A DNA stretch of 60,000 bases from Neocallimastix lanati (nom. inval.) (taxonomy: Eukaryota; Neocallimastigomycota; Neocallimastigomycetes; Neocallimastigales; Neocallimastigaceae): the NCBI GenBank assembly GCA_016946835.1, contig JACVTC010000001.1, forward strand, positions 3,512,501 through 3,572,500, read 5' to 3'. Under the pieces are notes generated by a model. It did not search any database. It saw only the letters and a list, made by a program, of their open reading frames with translations, and was not told the origin of the DNA. This document shows, in pieces, positions 47,375-58,047 of this stretch. How positions within the stretch are numbered: position 1 is the first letter of the stretch; the number at the start of each line of letters is the position of its first letter. The translations under genes were made by a program, and so were the position numbers.

Positions 47375-47517
47375 TAAATTAATTTTAAATTAATTTTTAA
47401 TGGTAAAATTTCCAAATCATTTCTTTTTTAAAATTGAAAAATTTTAATTTTTAATTTTTTTTTTTTTTTTTAAAAACATAGACTTGCACATATGGGTACC
47501 CATCTCCCATATAGCCA
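45591..47517. other. AT-rich intergenic DNA with extreme homopolymers
   Basis: Contains A runs of about 40 bases (46759-46800) and over 40 bases (about 47327-47370), (at)n at 46538-46573, and a 12-bp perfect palindrome atgggtacccat at 47492-47503 just before the 261-bp repeat. No gene is supported. Confidence 0.65.
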
Positions 47518-47778
47518 TACAGTTATTAATTAACTGTAAGGTGATGAGTTATTGGCATACTGTATCAGCTTCGCTGCTCTCAATCGTCGTTACACACTGC
47601 CCGGAGATGCATTCCTAACGTTCCTACATATATCTCTAATGACCACGAGCATCAGAACGGAACCATTAACTCCTCCCTAGTGGGTGTAATCATTGGCGAT
47701 TGGAAATTTTACAATCATCAAGGTCTATGCTTCAATTCAAATCGTAGTATCAGGGTTGGGTGAAATAATCATTTGAGG
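47518..47778 (-). repeat. 261-bp dispersed repeat, copy 2 (inverted relative to copy 1)
   Basis: Reverse complement of 6022-6282 with about 97% identity and identical length. The end facing left carries tacagttattaattaactgta. Flanks differ completely from those of copy 1, so both ends of the repeat are well defined, as expected for a transposed or retroposed unit. Confidence 0.8.
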
Positions 47779-48791
47779 GAAAGCCTTATGGACATCACGA
47801 TTAATCTATTATATATTAATTACTATTATTATTTTTTTTTAGTCTATATTATTATTAAATATTGTTATTATGTAACTTACAAAGTATAAAAGAAAGATGT
47901 AAAAATCTATCTTTTATGTTCTTTGTAAGGTTATTGTAAAATTACCTTAATAGTAATATATTATAGATATTTTATTATTAAATAAAATCAATAAATTTAA
48001 AATCAAATTAATTTGATAATTCTAATTATCAAAGTTAATTATAAATAAATTTTTATTAAACTAAACATTTAAATATTTATTATTATTATTATATATCTAT
48101 ATAGTATATTACTATATAGACATATCGACTTAGTGAATATTTTTATTAAAACATAATATTTTATTTAAATTTAAATTATAAATTATATCAAAATCTTAAC
48201 AAATTATATCACTTTACATTCTTATTAAATATCTCATATCAAATTATTACACAAAAATGATACGTTATTTTATTAATCTTTATTATTAATATTTTAGTAT
48301 CAATATTTTTGTGAGTTTGCAAGATAGTATAAAATAAAATAGTATATTCTAATATAGAAATATATAATTACTACACACTTTATTTTAAAACAGAATTTTA
48401 AGAATTATTTTTGTCGTTTTATTTTATTTTATTTAATTTATTATGTCGTAATACAATTTTATAATAAAGTATTATAAAAAAATCTTATTAACTATTTATT
48501 TCTAACTTATTACTATATTATATTTTATAAATAAATATATTCCCCGAATATATTTATCTTAACTAATGTATATCTATTTTCTCCAAAAAAAACCACCCTT
48601 TAAAAAAATTTATAATAATTTTTCTTTTTATACTTTTAATTTACTATAATTTAAATCCTATTGGCTGTTAATTAATTAAATAAATTTGAATAATTTTATA
48701 TTATTATTTATTATTGTGATATAATTAATTATTATATTTTATTACAATTTTATTGACAATTTTCATTTTTATTTAAATACTGTAGCAAAAA
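47779..48791. other. AT-rich flank of the Ty3 element
   Basis: Contains one foldback (47876-47929) and otherwise A/T sequence. No gene. Confidence 0.5.
47876..47929. repeat. Foldback (MITE-like hairpin)
   Basis: cttacaaag...ataaaaga...agat pairs with atct...tcttttat...ctttgtaag. The arms are 9 + 7 + 4 bp with small mismatches around a short loop. No second copy was noticed in the window. Confidence 0.5.
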
Positions 48792-49095
48792 TGTTAAGGT
48801 TTTAGAGAATTAAATAAAAATAAAGTAAGAAACACAAATTTTATTTATTTATTTATTATTTTTATTTATAAATTTATTTGATTTTATTTGATGATATTTA
48901 AAAATTAGTAGCAAAATTTACAACTATTTATACTTTTTTTTCAAGGCATAAAAGTTGTTCTTGCCACTAAATTACATTTTATTTATTTTTTTTTTTTTAT
49001 AAAAACTATTAAATTTAAATTGAGTTTTATAATCAATTATATAAAATTTAATTATAACAATATAAATAAAATACATTTATAATATTAATAAAACA

Positions 49096-49129
<34 letters not shown>

Positions 49130-49607
49130 CTAAAATATTACTAATAAGAATTTATTTAATTGGCTATAATTTTTATTACAATCTGTTAAAATATTCAAAT
49201 AAAAATAAAAATACTATTCTAATATAAAGGTTTTTAATAAAATAAAATATTTTTCAATATAAAATAAAACATTTCGATATAAAATTTTATAATAAAAGTT
49301 AAAATATAATATATAAATTTTTAATCATCAATATATAAAAATATTATTAATACAAATTTTCATTATTAATATAAAAAAAAATAAGATTTATTATTAATAT
49401 TGTTAATATAAGTTTTAAATATATAAAAATATTACTATTAATATAAGATTTAATATAAAAATATAAAGTTTAATATAATTTTTGATTTAATTTTTGATCT
49501 TTGGATTTAAAAATTTATTAAAGTACAAAAATAATAATGTACACATAATGTATTAGAAATAAATCGTAGATTTAATTAAGAATGCATTATTTAGTACATT
49601 CTTATCA
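48792..49607 (-). repeat. 3' LTR of the Ty3 element
   Basis: Identical partner at 55884-56699. It starts TG and ends CA in element orientation. Immediately upstream, in the element sense, is CGTCGGGGCATCT (49608-49620), the only candidate for the second-strand priming tract although not a pure purine run. Confidence 0.95.
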
Positions 49608-49625
49608 AGATGCCCCGACGAAGAC

Positions 49626-52600
49626 TCAAGCTTCTCTGTAAGCGGAGTTAAACTTTACTAAATTTTTAAAGTGAACATTCCTATCGAGTTGCTTTCCAGT
49701 CTTCTGATCGATTAGGGTTGCTGTGTTGAATTGAATTTTTAAAATTTTAAATGGTCCATTGTAATATGGTTCTAGTTTAGTGCGGCTAAAGTTTCTAACA
49801 AGAACAAGATCACCAGCCTTTAATTCTTTTCCTTTTTTCATACTTATTTGTTCTTCTCGTCTTGTTGCCCAATACTTGTTAGCATTCTTCACATTTTCGC
49901 ATGCTTCTCTAGTCCATTGATAATGACGAACAAATTTTTCCATTAAAATTTCATCATATGATTTACCTGCATTTTCAATTGTTCTTATGGCTATATCATA
50001 CGGCTGTTGGTCTTCTCTTCCATATACTAATTCAAAACTAGAATGTCCAGTAGCTGTATTTTTGGTAGTTCGAAGTGCCCATAAAGCAGAAGGTAAAACT
50101 TCATCCCAATCTTGATTTTTCCTTCCTAATAAACAAAGTAATTTTCCAATTTCTTTATTTCGGTTTTCAGTGAGACCATTGGATTCAGGGTGATAAGTAG
50201 CTATGAATTTTACATAAACGTCGTAAAGGTCAAGAAAGATTTTTGTCATGTCAGAGGTGAATTGGGCTCCATTATCGGTGGTAATAACTTGAGGCACACC
50301 ATGTCTTGCAAAAACATTTATTAAAAATTTAATTATATCAGAGGAAGTTATGTTTTCAGTGGGTTCGGCTTCAACCCATTTGGTAAAGTAATCAACAGTT
50401 ACTATAATATATTGATTATTATTTCTTGTTTTTGGTAACGGTCCTATAATATCTAATCCTAAATGCACAAAAGGACCCTCTACTTTAGTTGGATGGTTTT
50501 CGGTTGGTTCTGGATATGGTTGAGGACGATTTAACTGGCATTTTTCACAATTACTAACAATTCTTTTGATATCTTTAATCATATGATTCCAATAAAAGTT
50601 TTTCTTAAGTCTTTGATATGTTTTGTAATATCCTTCGTGGCCAATATTATGAGCTTCTAAAATTAATTTAAACCTTTCATTTTCGTCCGTTATTAATTTT
50701 CTATAATTTCCATTGTCGATAAAGTAATCTTCACCATCAATAACAGTAAACTTTTCATTAATAAATTCCTTTATAACTTTAGATAATAATTCTTCATTAT
50801 TTCCATTAGTAATTTTTGTTAATAATATCTTTCTCTCTTCCTTACTTTTCATTCTTGAAAGAGCATCAGCTAACACATTCTTTTTGCCTGATTCATATTT
50901 TATATTAATTCCAAGCATACTAGCGGTTAGACACCATCTTGTTTGCCTTGCATTCAAAGGTTCTTTATTCTTAAATAAACCAACTAATGGTTTATGATCT
51001 GTGTAAATAGTTGTAGGTAATGGATTTCCTTCAATATAAGATTTAAATTTAGTCATACAGTAAAATAAAGCTGTTCCTTCCAAATCTGTTATACCATAAT
51101 TCTTTTCAGCTTTCTTCAAACTTCTACTTATAAAGTGTATTGGATGCTCCTTACCGGTTTCTTCTTCTTTTTGTAAAAGAACTCCACCAATTCCATTATA
51201 CGAAGCATCAGTTCTAATGATAAAAGGTTTGTCAAATGATGGAAATTTTAGAATAGGTGCATTGATTAATTTTTCTTTTAGGAGTTCAAAGCTTTCTTGT
51301 TGTTCTTTATTCCATTCATATTTAGTATTCTTTTTCAATTATTTACATAAAGGTGAGGTAATTTGAGCATATTTAGGAATAAAGTCACGATAATATCCTA
51401 CTGCTCCTAGAAATGATCTTAATTCATGAAGTGATGAAGGTGCTTCCCACTTCTTAATAGCTGTTATTTTACTTTCCATGGGACTTAATCCTTTAGTAGT
51501 AAGTTTGTGACCTAATACATCAACTTCAGTTTGAAGAAAATGGCACTTTTCAATATTAATTTTTAACTTGTTTTCTTTAAATACTTCTAATACTTGTTTA
51601 ATATGAATTAAATGTTCTTCGATACTTTTTGAATAGATCAAAACATCATCAATAAATACGTAAACAAATTCACCAATAAAAGGAAATAAAATTTTATTCA
51701 TTTCTCTTTGGAAGGTTGAGGGAGCTCCAGTAAGTCCAAAAGGCATAACCTTAAATTGATAATTTCCAAACTTAGTAGTGAAAGTGGTTACTTCAACGCT
51801 TTCTTCATCCATTAAGATTTGGTGAAAACCAGAAAATAAATCAAGAGTTGTAAATATTTTAGCTCCTCCGAGACTATCAAAAATTTCATCTATATATGGA
51901 ACTGAATAAGAATCTTTTTCTGTCATATCATTGACTTTTCGGTAGTCAATGCACAAGCGCCACTTTCCATTGTGTTTTAGAATAAGTACTACTGGAGATG
52001 ACCATTCTGAACAGGATGGTTCTATCAATCCTTTCTTAATAAGCTTTGTAAGTTCTTCTTCTAAGATATCTGATTTTAATTTAGTTAACCTATAACTTTT
52101 TAATTATACTGGCTTTGCATTAGCTTTTAAACGGATCTTATGTGGTGAAAGTTTAGAAGGAGTTAGTTCTTCTGTTGAAGTGGCAACTATGTCAATCATT
52201 TCTTTGAGAATTTTAATAATTTGTTCTTTATAATCTTTATTTAAGGTACTTAAAAATTCATCACTCTCAATAAATTCCATTGGAGTTAATTCCTTTATAA
52301 TTTCCTTTTCATTATTTGTTTCTTTAACTTTTCTAATAGTACAAATTATACTTTCTTCATCATAATATTGATTATTTATTTTAGCTATTTCTTCGTATTC
52401 ACTTTCTGACAAAAGTTTACATAAACTGTTTAAGGTCGGATGAATAAATAAGCAATGATCGATTTGAGTTTTAAAGTTTATTAACATATCATAAAAAGAG
52501 TCTTCTTTCTCAATAATTCTAAAGTCCGCATTAAATTCATAATTATTAATTTTTACTGGTAATCGAACAATAATTCCTTCCGAGTATTCTTCATCTTGTG

Positions 52601-53640
52601 TTGCTAGTTGGATTCTTCCATGACTTTTTCCAACTGTTTCATATTCACCAGGTAATTTATCAAAATACTGCTTAGTAACGATGCTTAGGTTACTACAAGA
52701 ATCAATTAAAAGTTTTCCTATTACTCCGTCAACACTTGCATCAACCATTGCTAAGTCTTCTTCGGCTACTTCATTACTTTTACTTATGTAGCTATGATCA
52801 TAGTTATTCACTAATAAAGTTCGTGCTATTACATTGTCTACAGTTCCAATTATTTTAGATTTTTCTAACTTTAAACCTTGAGTTAATTGTGAACGAATTT
52901 TCGGACATGCATTCAAGAGTTGACCTATCGTAATACTGGATTTAAGATTATTTAAATCATCCATAATATTGTAAGGTTCTTTATTATTCATCATTTTGAT
53001 ATTCCTCTTTACTAACCGAGTATTTCCATTATTAGTTTCTTTAGTTTTTGTTGAAATTAATTTTTCCAAAGTATTAGTTTTATTTTGTTGATTATCTTTA
53101 TTAATTTCTATATCTTCTACTTCATTATCGATTACAAATATATCTTCAGATTCAACTTTTTCCTTTCCTTTTGATGAATAATTGTTGTTTTCTTCTTTAC
53201 TTTCTTTTACTCTTGTCATATTTCTTAATTCCTTTTCTTTTTGTTTTTCTTTGTTAATATTTGGTTGAGTTAAAATTGAAGGAAGTATTTGATTTTTATA
53301 AACTTTATTTGGTTTATTATGAAGATCATTCTCTTTCTTCTTTCTTAATGCGGGAGTTGCAAAGGGACGTGGATTATCTTTTAAACTTTTATGTACTTTC
53401 TTGGAATTATTTTCTTCTTTTTCGCTGTTATTATCATTCATTTTTCTTTTTATAGCATTTATAATGATATCATCCTTACTTTCAGTTGTGTCACTAAAAT
53501 CAGATTCTTCATTAAAGGAATTATTATCAATTGGAGTATTCTTGATAACAGTATTATTTTGTAAATTATTTAATGAAGCTATTTTTTTATCATTGGGAGT
53601 GCTTCTGCTCCCATTTAGAAGTTTAAAGACTTTTTGGAAT
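49626..53640 (-). pseudogene. Ty3 pol: protease, RT, RNase H, integrase, with two in-frame TAA stops
   Basis: One frame covers the polyprotein but is cut by TAA at 52104-52106 (after KANAKPV) and at 51339-51341 (after SPLCK). Protease lies near 52690, where the active site reads LLIDSCSNLS instead of D-T/S-G. RT (51342-52100) has WRLCIDYRKVN, FTTLDLFSGFHQI, MPFGLTGAPSTFQ and YVFIDDVLIYS. RNase H (50860-51250) has TDAS, DLEGTAL, YTDHKPL and ADALSR. Integrase has the HHCC zinc motif (HNIGHEG...CEKCQ, near 50545-50680) and a D-D-E core (GLDIIGP, TTDNGAQF, NGLTENRNKE). A GPY/F-like module (YNGPFKIL) ends the protein at TGA 49626. Both stops sit at conserved, non-programmed places, so this copy is not autonomous. 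Confidence 0.9.
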
Positions 53641-54465
53641 ATATTTCTTTTTTATTTTTTTCCATAATCTTATTTAATTGAGGGCAATAGTATGAGTAAT
53701 GACCTTCTTCCTTACAGAAGAAGCAAGTTTTAACGGATAAATTTCTCATTTTCTGGGTTGATTCTTCTATAATATCTTGAGGTTTCAGTTTATTATTTGT
53801 TTGACTTGTTTGGAAAGTTTCGTTTCTTCATTTAGGATAAAGTCTTGAAGTAGTACTGTTTTGATTATTTTGATTATGCTGGGAATTATTAACATTATTG
53901 GTATTAATATTATTGTTCCTTACAGAGTCTATCTACTTTCTCGGCAATTTTGAAAGCTTTCTCCATACTTATATCATCTTTAAGGGATAATTTCTTCCAG
54001 GCTTCATAATTATTTTGAATAGAATCAATATAATCTAGTACACCAATGCGCTTTCTTCTCTTTTTATCAAGTTTAGTGTACAAAGTTCTCTATCTTACAT
54101 TAAAGTCTTTAATCTTTTCGTTTCTTTTAATTCGCATTGCACGAAGTTCTTTAAGAAGTAAATTTTGGTCTTCTTTAATACCGTAAAAATTTTCAAGACT
54201 TGAAATAATTTTTCCAAGAGAAGGAAATTTAATATCATCATCAACTATCTTCTCCCAAATCTTCAATAACGCGTTGTACTTCACCAGAGCTGGTAAGTAA
54301 ACAAGCATTAAATATTGTTTCTGGATCTGTGATACCTTGTATCTTGGTCCAAAGTTTTAATTCAGTAGCCCAGGACTTAATATCTAAATTGTCCTTGCTA
54401 AGTTTCACAATATCTCTCAATTCTTTTTTCAATTCTTTAAAGCTCAAAGTTGTTTCCTTGGACAT
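53615..54465 (-). pseudogene. Ty3 gag with CCHC zinc knuckle, multiply broken
   Basis: Starts at ATG 54463-54465 (MSKETTLSFKELKK); the longer frame upstream needs TTG. A capsid-like helical region is followed by a frameshift near 54250, a TAG at 54090-54092, a second frameshift near 53925 after DRLCKEQ, a TGA near 53833, and then the nucleocapsid knuckle CFFCKEEGHYSYYC (C-x2-C-x4-H-x4-C, 53684-53725). The frame ends TAA at 53615-53617. Pol continues in the -1 frame, and the overlap around 53625-53660 is A-rich, so a programmed -1 shift is possible but no classic slippery heptamer is seen. Cannot make a functional Gag. Confidence 0.8.
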
Positions 54466-55860
54466 TTTGTCTAAATATGAGGTGATTAAATACGAAAAAA
54501 AATTTGGAAAATCCAACTTTCAAAATATAATTTAATAGGTAATTTAATATCGAATCAATTTTTAAAACAATATATTTTAGTAACTTTTGAAAATAATAAT
54601 TTTATTTGCTTTCTTTAGTAGATATAAGCTCGAAATCCTTATCGACAACTTAGTAGAAATTATAAAGCACGAGGTTCTTTTCGACTACTTTATTAAGAAT
54701 AATTTTAAGTTCGAAATCTTTATCGACAACTTAATAGAATAATTTTAAGTTCGAAATCTTTATCGACAACTTAATAGAATAATTTTAAGTTCGAAATCTT
54801 TATCGACAACTTAATAAAATATTTTTCAAGCTCGAAATCTTTATCGACCACTTGAATTTTGTAATTTAGTATATTTGTAGTAATAAATTTAGAAGCAAAG
54901 TTTTATTTATTATTTTCACCTTTCAAAAAAATTTTTCTTTTTAAACGATAAATATTGTATTGTTATAGCTAATAAAATTATTAATTAATTATAATTATTA
55001 AACACAAAAAATAATCTTTATTGTCGTACAATCTGATAGTACACACTGTCTGACGTGCAGCTTACCTAATGGTGTCATGCCACGCGTGTGCCACGATTAC
55101 TATATTCAATATAAAATATAGCAGTTCAGAGCCCACTAGCCCAATTACTATGTAGGATAAACTTAATCCGATAATCTATGTACGGAATAAAAAAAATTTT
55201 AAAAGTATTCAATAATATTTTTATTAACTAATAAAAATTAACTAAAAACACAATATTTTCAAAGTAAATTAAGATTCTTTTACAGGAATTATTAAACAAA
55301 TAAAGTATCAGTAATAAAAAAAAAATAAAAAAAATTTAAATGGCGAAGTTAGCCAAAGTCTGATACTTTATATAATAAAGTGCCTTATAACTTGCACAAA
55401 GAAAAATAAAAAAAATATAAAAAAAAAAACAATCTTACGCCTTCGGTGACGTAAGCTCCTTATTCGCCAGTGCTTGGAAAGTACCCGCACCTTCGTGTGT
55501 TGAAACGTTGAAGGCTGAACTATTATTACCGGGTCGGTAACCAAATACCTTCGTCTACTTTCCAATTAATTCCCAAAATAACTATTATCCAATAACCTAC
55601 TATGAATAATAGATATTTTGTTGTTTTCTGGAAATACACTGTGTATGAGCTCTATCCGCTCCTTGTTATAATTTTACAAGATTTGGTTTTTTTAGAATCT
55701 TAATTTTACTTATTTAAAAAAAAAATTTTTTTTTTTTATATATATATCAAACAAGCGCCATAGGTTAATCAAAGGATTAACGACTTACTTGTTTATCAAT
55801 ATAAAATAAAAAAAAATTAAAAAAAAAATCTATGTTATTTACTATTATTTCTATTTAATT
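54466..55860 (-). other. Unusually long Ty3 5' leader (about 1.4 kb)
   Basis: Lies between the primer-binding site and gag. It contains the 40-bp tandem array (54620-54860), GC-richer blocks at 55020-55190 and 55335-55570, and a hairpin with a cUUCGg loop (CTTACG 55434-55439 with CGTAAG 55450-55455). No conserved protein is encoded. The packaging or dimerisation signal would be expected here. Short open frames such as 55368-55565 look fortuitous. Confidence 0.6.
54620..54860. repeat. 40-bp tandem repeat, ~6 units, in the Ty3 leader
   Basis: The unit aattttaagttcgaaatctt-tatcgacaacttaatagaat repeats with period 40. Three central units (about 54700-54819) are almost identical and the outer ones are diverged. 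The conserved core is cgaaatctttatcgac-acttaat. Confidence 0.85.
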
Positions 55861-55877
55861 CCCCGATATCTCCACCA
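55861..55877 (-). promoter_or_regulatory. Primer-binding site for a tRNA
   Basis: On the minus strand TGGTGGAGATATCGGGG begins 6 nt after the end of the 5' LTR. It is complementary to a tRNA 3' end of the form CCCCGATATCTCC-A-CCA, with discriminator, acceptor and T-stem lengths as in a normal tRNA (5' acceptor strand GGAGATA). The identity of the tRNA is not determined. Confidence 0.8.
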
Positions 55878-55883
55878 TATAAA

Positions 55884-56186
55884 TGTTAAGGTTTTAGAGA
55901 ATTAAATAAAAATAAAGTAAGAAACACAAATTTTATTTATTTATTTATTATTTTTATTTATAAATTTATTTGATTTTATTTGATGATATTTAAAAATTAG
56001 TAGCAAAATTTACAACTATTTATACTTTTTTTTCAAGGCATAAAAGTTGTTCTTGCCACTAAATTACATTTTATTTATTTTTTTTTTTTTTATAAAAACT
56101 ATTAAATTTAAATTGAGTTTTATAATCAATTATATAAAATTTAATTATAACAATATAAATAAAATACATTTATAATATTAATAAAA

Positions 56187-56221
<35 letters not shown>

Positions 56222-56699
56222 CTAAAATATTACTAATAAGAATTTATTTAATTGGCTATAATTTTTATTACAATCTGTTAAAATATTCAAATAAAAATAA
56301 AAATACTATTCTAATATAAAGGTTTTTAATAAAATAAAATATTTTTCAATATAAAATAAAACATTTCGATATAAAATTTTATAATAAAAGTTAAAATATA
56401 ATATATAAATTTTTAATCATCAATATATAAAAATATTATTAATACAAATTTTCATTATTAATATAAAAAAAAATAAGATTTATTATTAATATTGTTAATA
56501 TAAGTTTTAAATATATAAAAATATTACTATTAATATAAGATTTAATATAAAAATATAAAGTTTAATATAATTTTTGATTTAATTTTTGATCTTTGGATTT
56601 AAAAATTTATTAAAGTACAAAAATAATAATGTACACATAATGTATTAGAAATAAATCGTAGATTTAATTAAGAATGCATTATTTAGTACATTCTTATCA
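55884..56699 (-). repeat. 5' LTR of the Ty3 element
   Basis: Matches 48792-49607 base for base except that poly(T) runs are 14 and 26 here versus 13 and 27 in the other copy. It should contain the promoter and the transcript start and end sites; no clear TATA box stands out in such AT-rich DNA. Confidence 0.95.
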
Positions 56700-57894
56700 A
56701 TAAATTGTGTAACAGATACATGGTAACTTCAAGCCTATCCAATGATAGTCCTTTGGTTACGTAACGTATCTCTAAACAGCTAGCAATTTCGGCTAATCAA
56801 ATAAAATCTTTTATTACTTTCGTACATTAAATTTTATTATTTTATAAATAATTATATAGTTAAATATTTATTTAAATATATTTTATTTAGTGATTAGTAA
56901 ACTAAGTTAAATTAAATTATTTACCAATCATAATATTATTGACATGTATAAATAATAATTGAACTTGTAACTGTAACGCACTAGCGTTACTATTAACGTA
57001 AATTGTTATTATAAATATTAATATTATTAAATAAAAAATATAATTATTAAATAAAAAATATTACTCAGTGTAAGCCCAGTAACTAATAACAAATAAAGTT
57101 ATAAAGTGCTGCGCTATATTCTCGTGTAATAAGAAATAATAATTATAGAATTAATTAAATTTAGTGTTTATTATTAACAACTCGAATAGAGAGGTGTTAA
57201 GTTATCTTAGCCTTTAAATTTAGTTATTATTCGTTATTTTAGTTAATAATAAACTTACCTTTTACAATAGTAACGCTTTATAACTAAATAGCCGATAATA
57301 ATTAAATAAAAATTTAAACGCTAAGTAATAATTTAATAGATAGAATAGTTAGTTTTGTAAAATAAAATTAATATTTAAAAAATAAATCATAGTTTATTTA
57401 TTTTCTTTGTTTACTTTTATTTGTATAACTTAGAAAATTTTTGACAAAGTTTTACGCCACAATACGTAGCGGAGGAAGCCACAAAAAAAAATTTTAGTTA
57501 AAAAAAAAAAAAAAAAAAAAAAAATTTTCGGCTTCAAAATAAAATTTTGTTCAAAAATTTAAAAATTTAAATTTTTTAAAATTTCGCGTATCCGAAATTT
57601 AATTTATTAATAATTTAATTATAAATCGTTATTTAATTTAAAAATTTTAAATTTTTGGTAGTACCGATTTTTAATTAATAAAAATTTCGTACTTTACCAA
57701 ATAAAATTCGCTTTTGCTTGATAGGTAGTCATTTTTTGTACAAATTTATATTTGTAGTGACTCGGGAAGCGAAAGAAAAAATTTTTAAAATAATTATTTA
57801 TTTAAATTATTAATTTTTTATACATTTAATTTTTTAAAAAAAAATTTTTTTTTCTTTATTTTATTTTTTTATTTTTTTATTTATTTTATATTAT

Positions 57895-57927
<33 letters not shown>

Positions 57928-58047
57928 AAGTGGACGATTATATCAACTAAATAAATTTAAGTGAGCGAATAAATTATAATCTTTTAAATAAACTAAAAGT
58001 GAGTGGATATATTTATAATTACCAGATAAATTATTGAGGAAAAGTAA
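56700..58047 (+). other. Region between the two Ty3 elements; probably leader or LTR of the second element
   Basis: GC-richer islands alternate with A/T. There is a hairpin gtaacgc-acta-gcgttac at 56972-56989, a long foldback at 57707-57773 and poly(A) at 57899-57926. No second LTR copy is inside the window, so the LTR limits cannot be defined. A possible primer-binding site tggtagtaccga at 57656-57667 is not preceded by a CA terminus and is not called. Confidence 0.4.
57707..57773 (+). repeat. Long compound hairpin upstream of the second gag
   Basis: Three nested arms: TTCGCTT (57707-57713) with AAGCGAA (57767-57773), AGTCA (57727-57731) with TGACT (57758-57762), and TACAAAT (57739-57745) with ATTTGTA (57750-57756), closing on a TTAT loop. 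It could be an RNA structure in the element's leader. Confidence 0.6.

Larger units (their letters stand above)
48792..56699 (-). mobile_element. Ty3/gypsy LTR retrotransposon, full length (7.9 kb), coding-defective
   Basis: Two 816-bp terminal repeats (48792-49607 and 55884-56699) are identical apart from one-base shifts in two poly(T) runs. In element orientation each begins TGATAAGAATG and ends CCTTAACA. A primer-binding site follows the 5' LTR. Order on the minus strand is leader, gag with CCHC knuckle, protease, reverse transcriptase, RNase H, integrase; this order defines Ty3/gypsy. No chromodomain follows integrase, so it is not a typical chromovirus. The 5-bp flanks (aaaaa and ataaa) do not form a perfect target-site duplication. 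Gag and pol carry several stops and frameshifts. Confidence 0.95.

Noticed and set aside
57655-57670. tggtagtaccga as the primer-binding site of the second Ty3 element
   Set aside because: No LTR-ending CA precedes it and no partner LTR is in the window.
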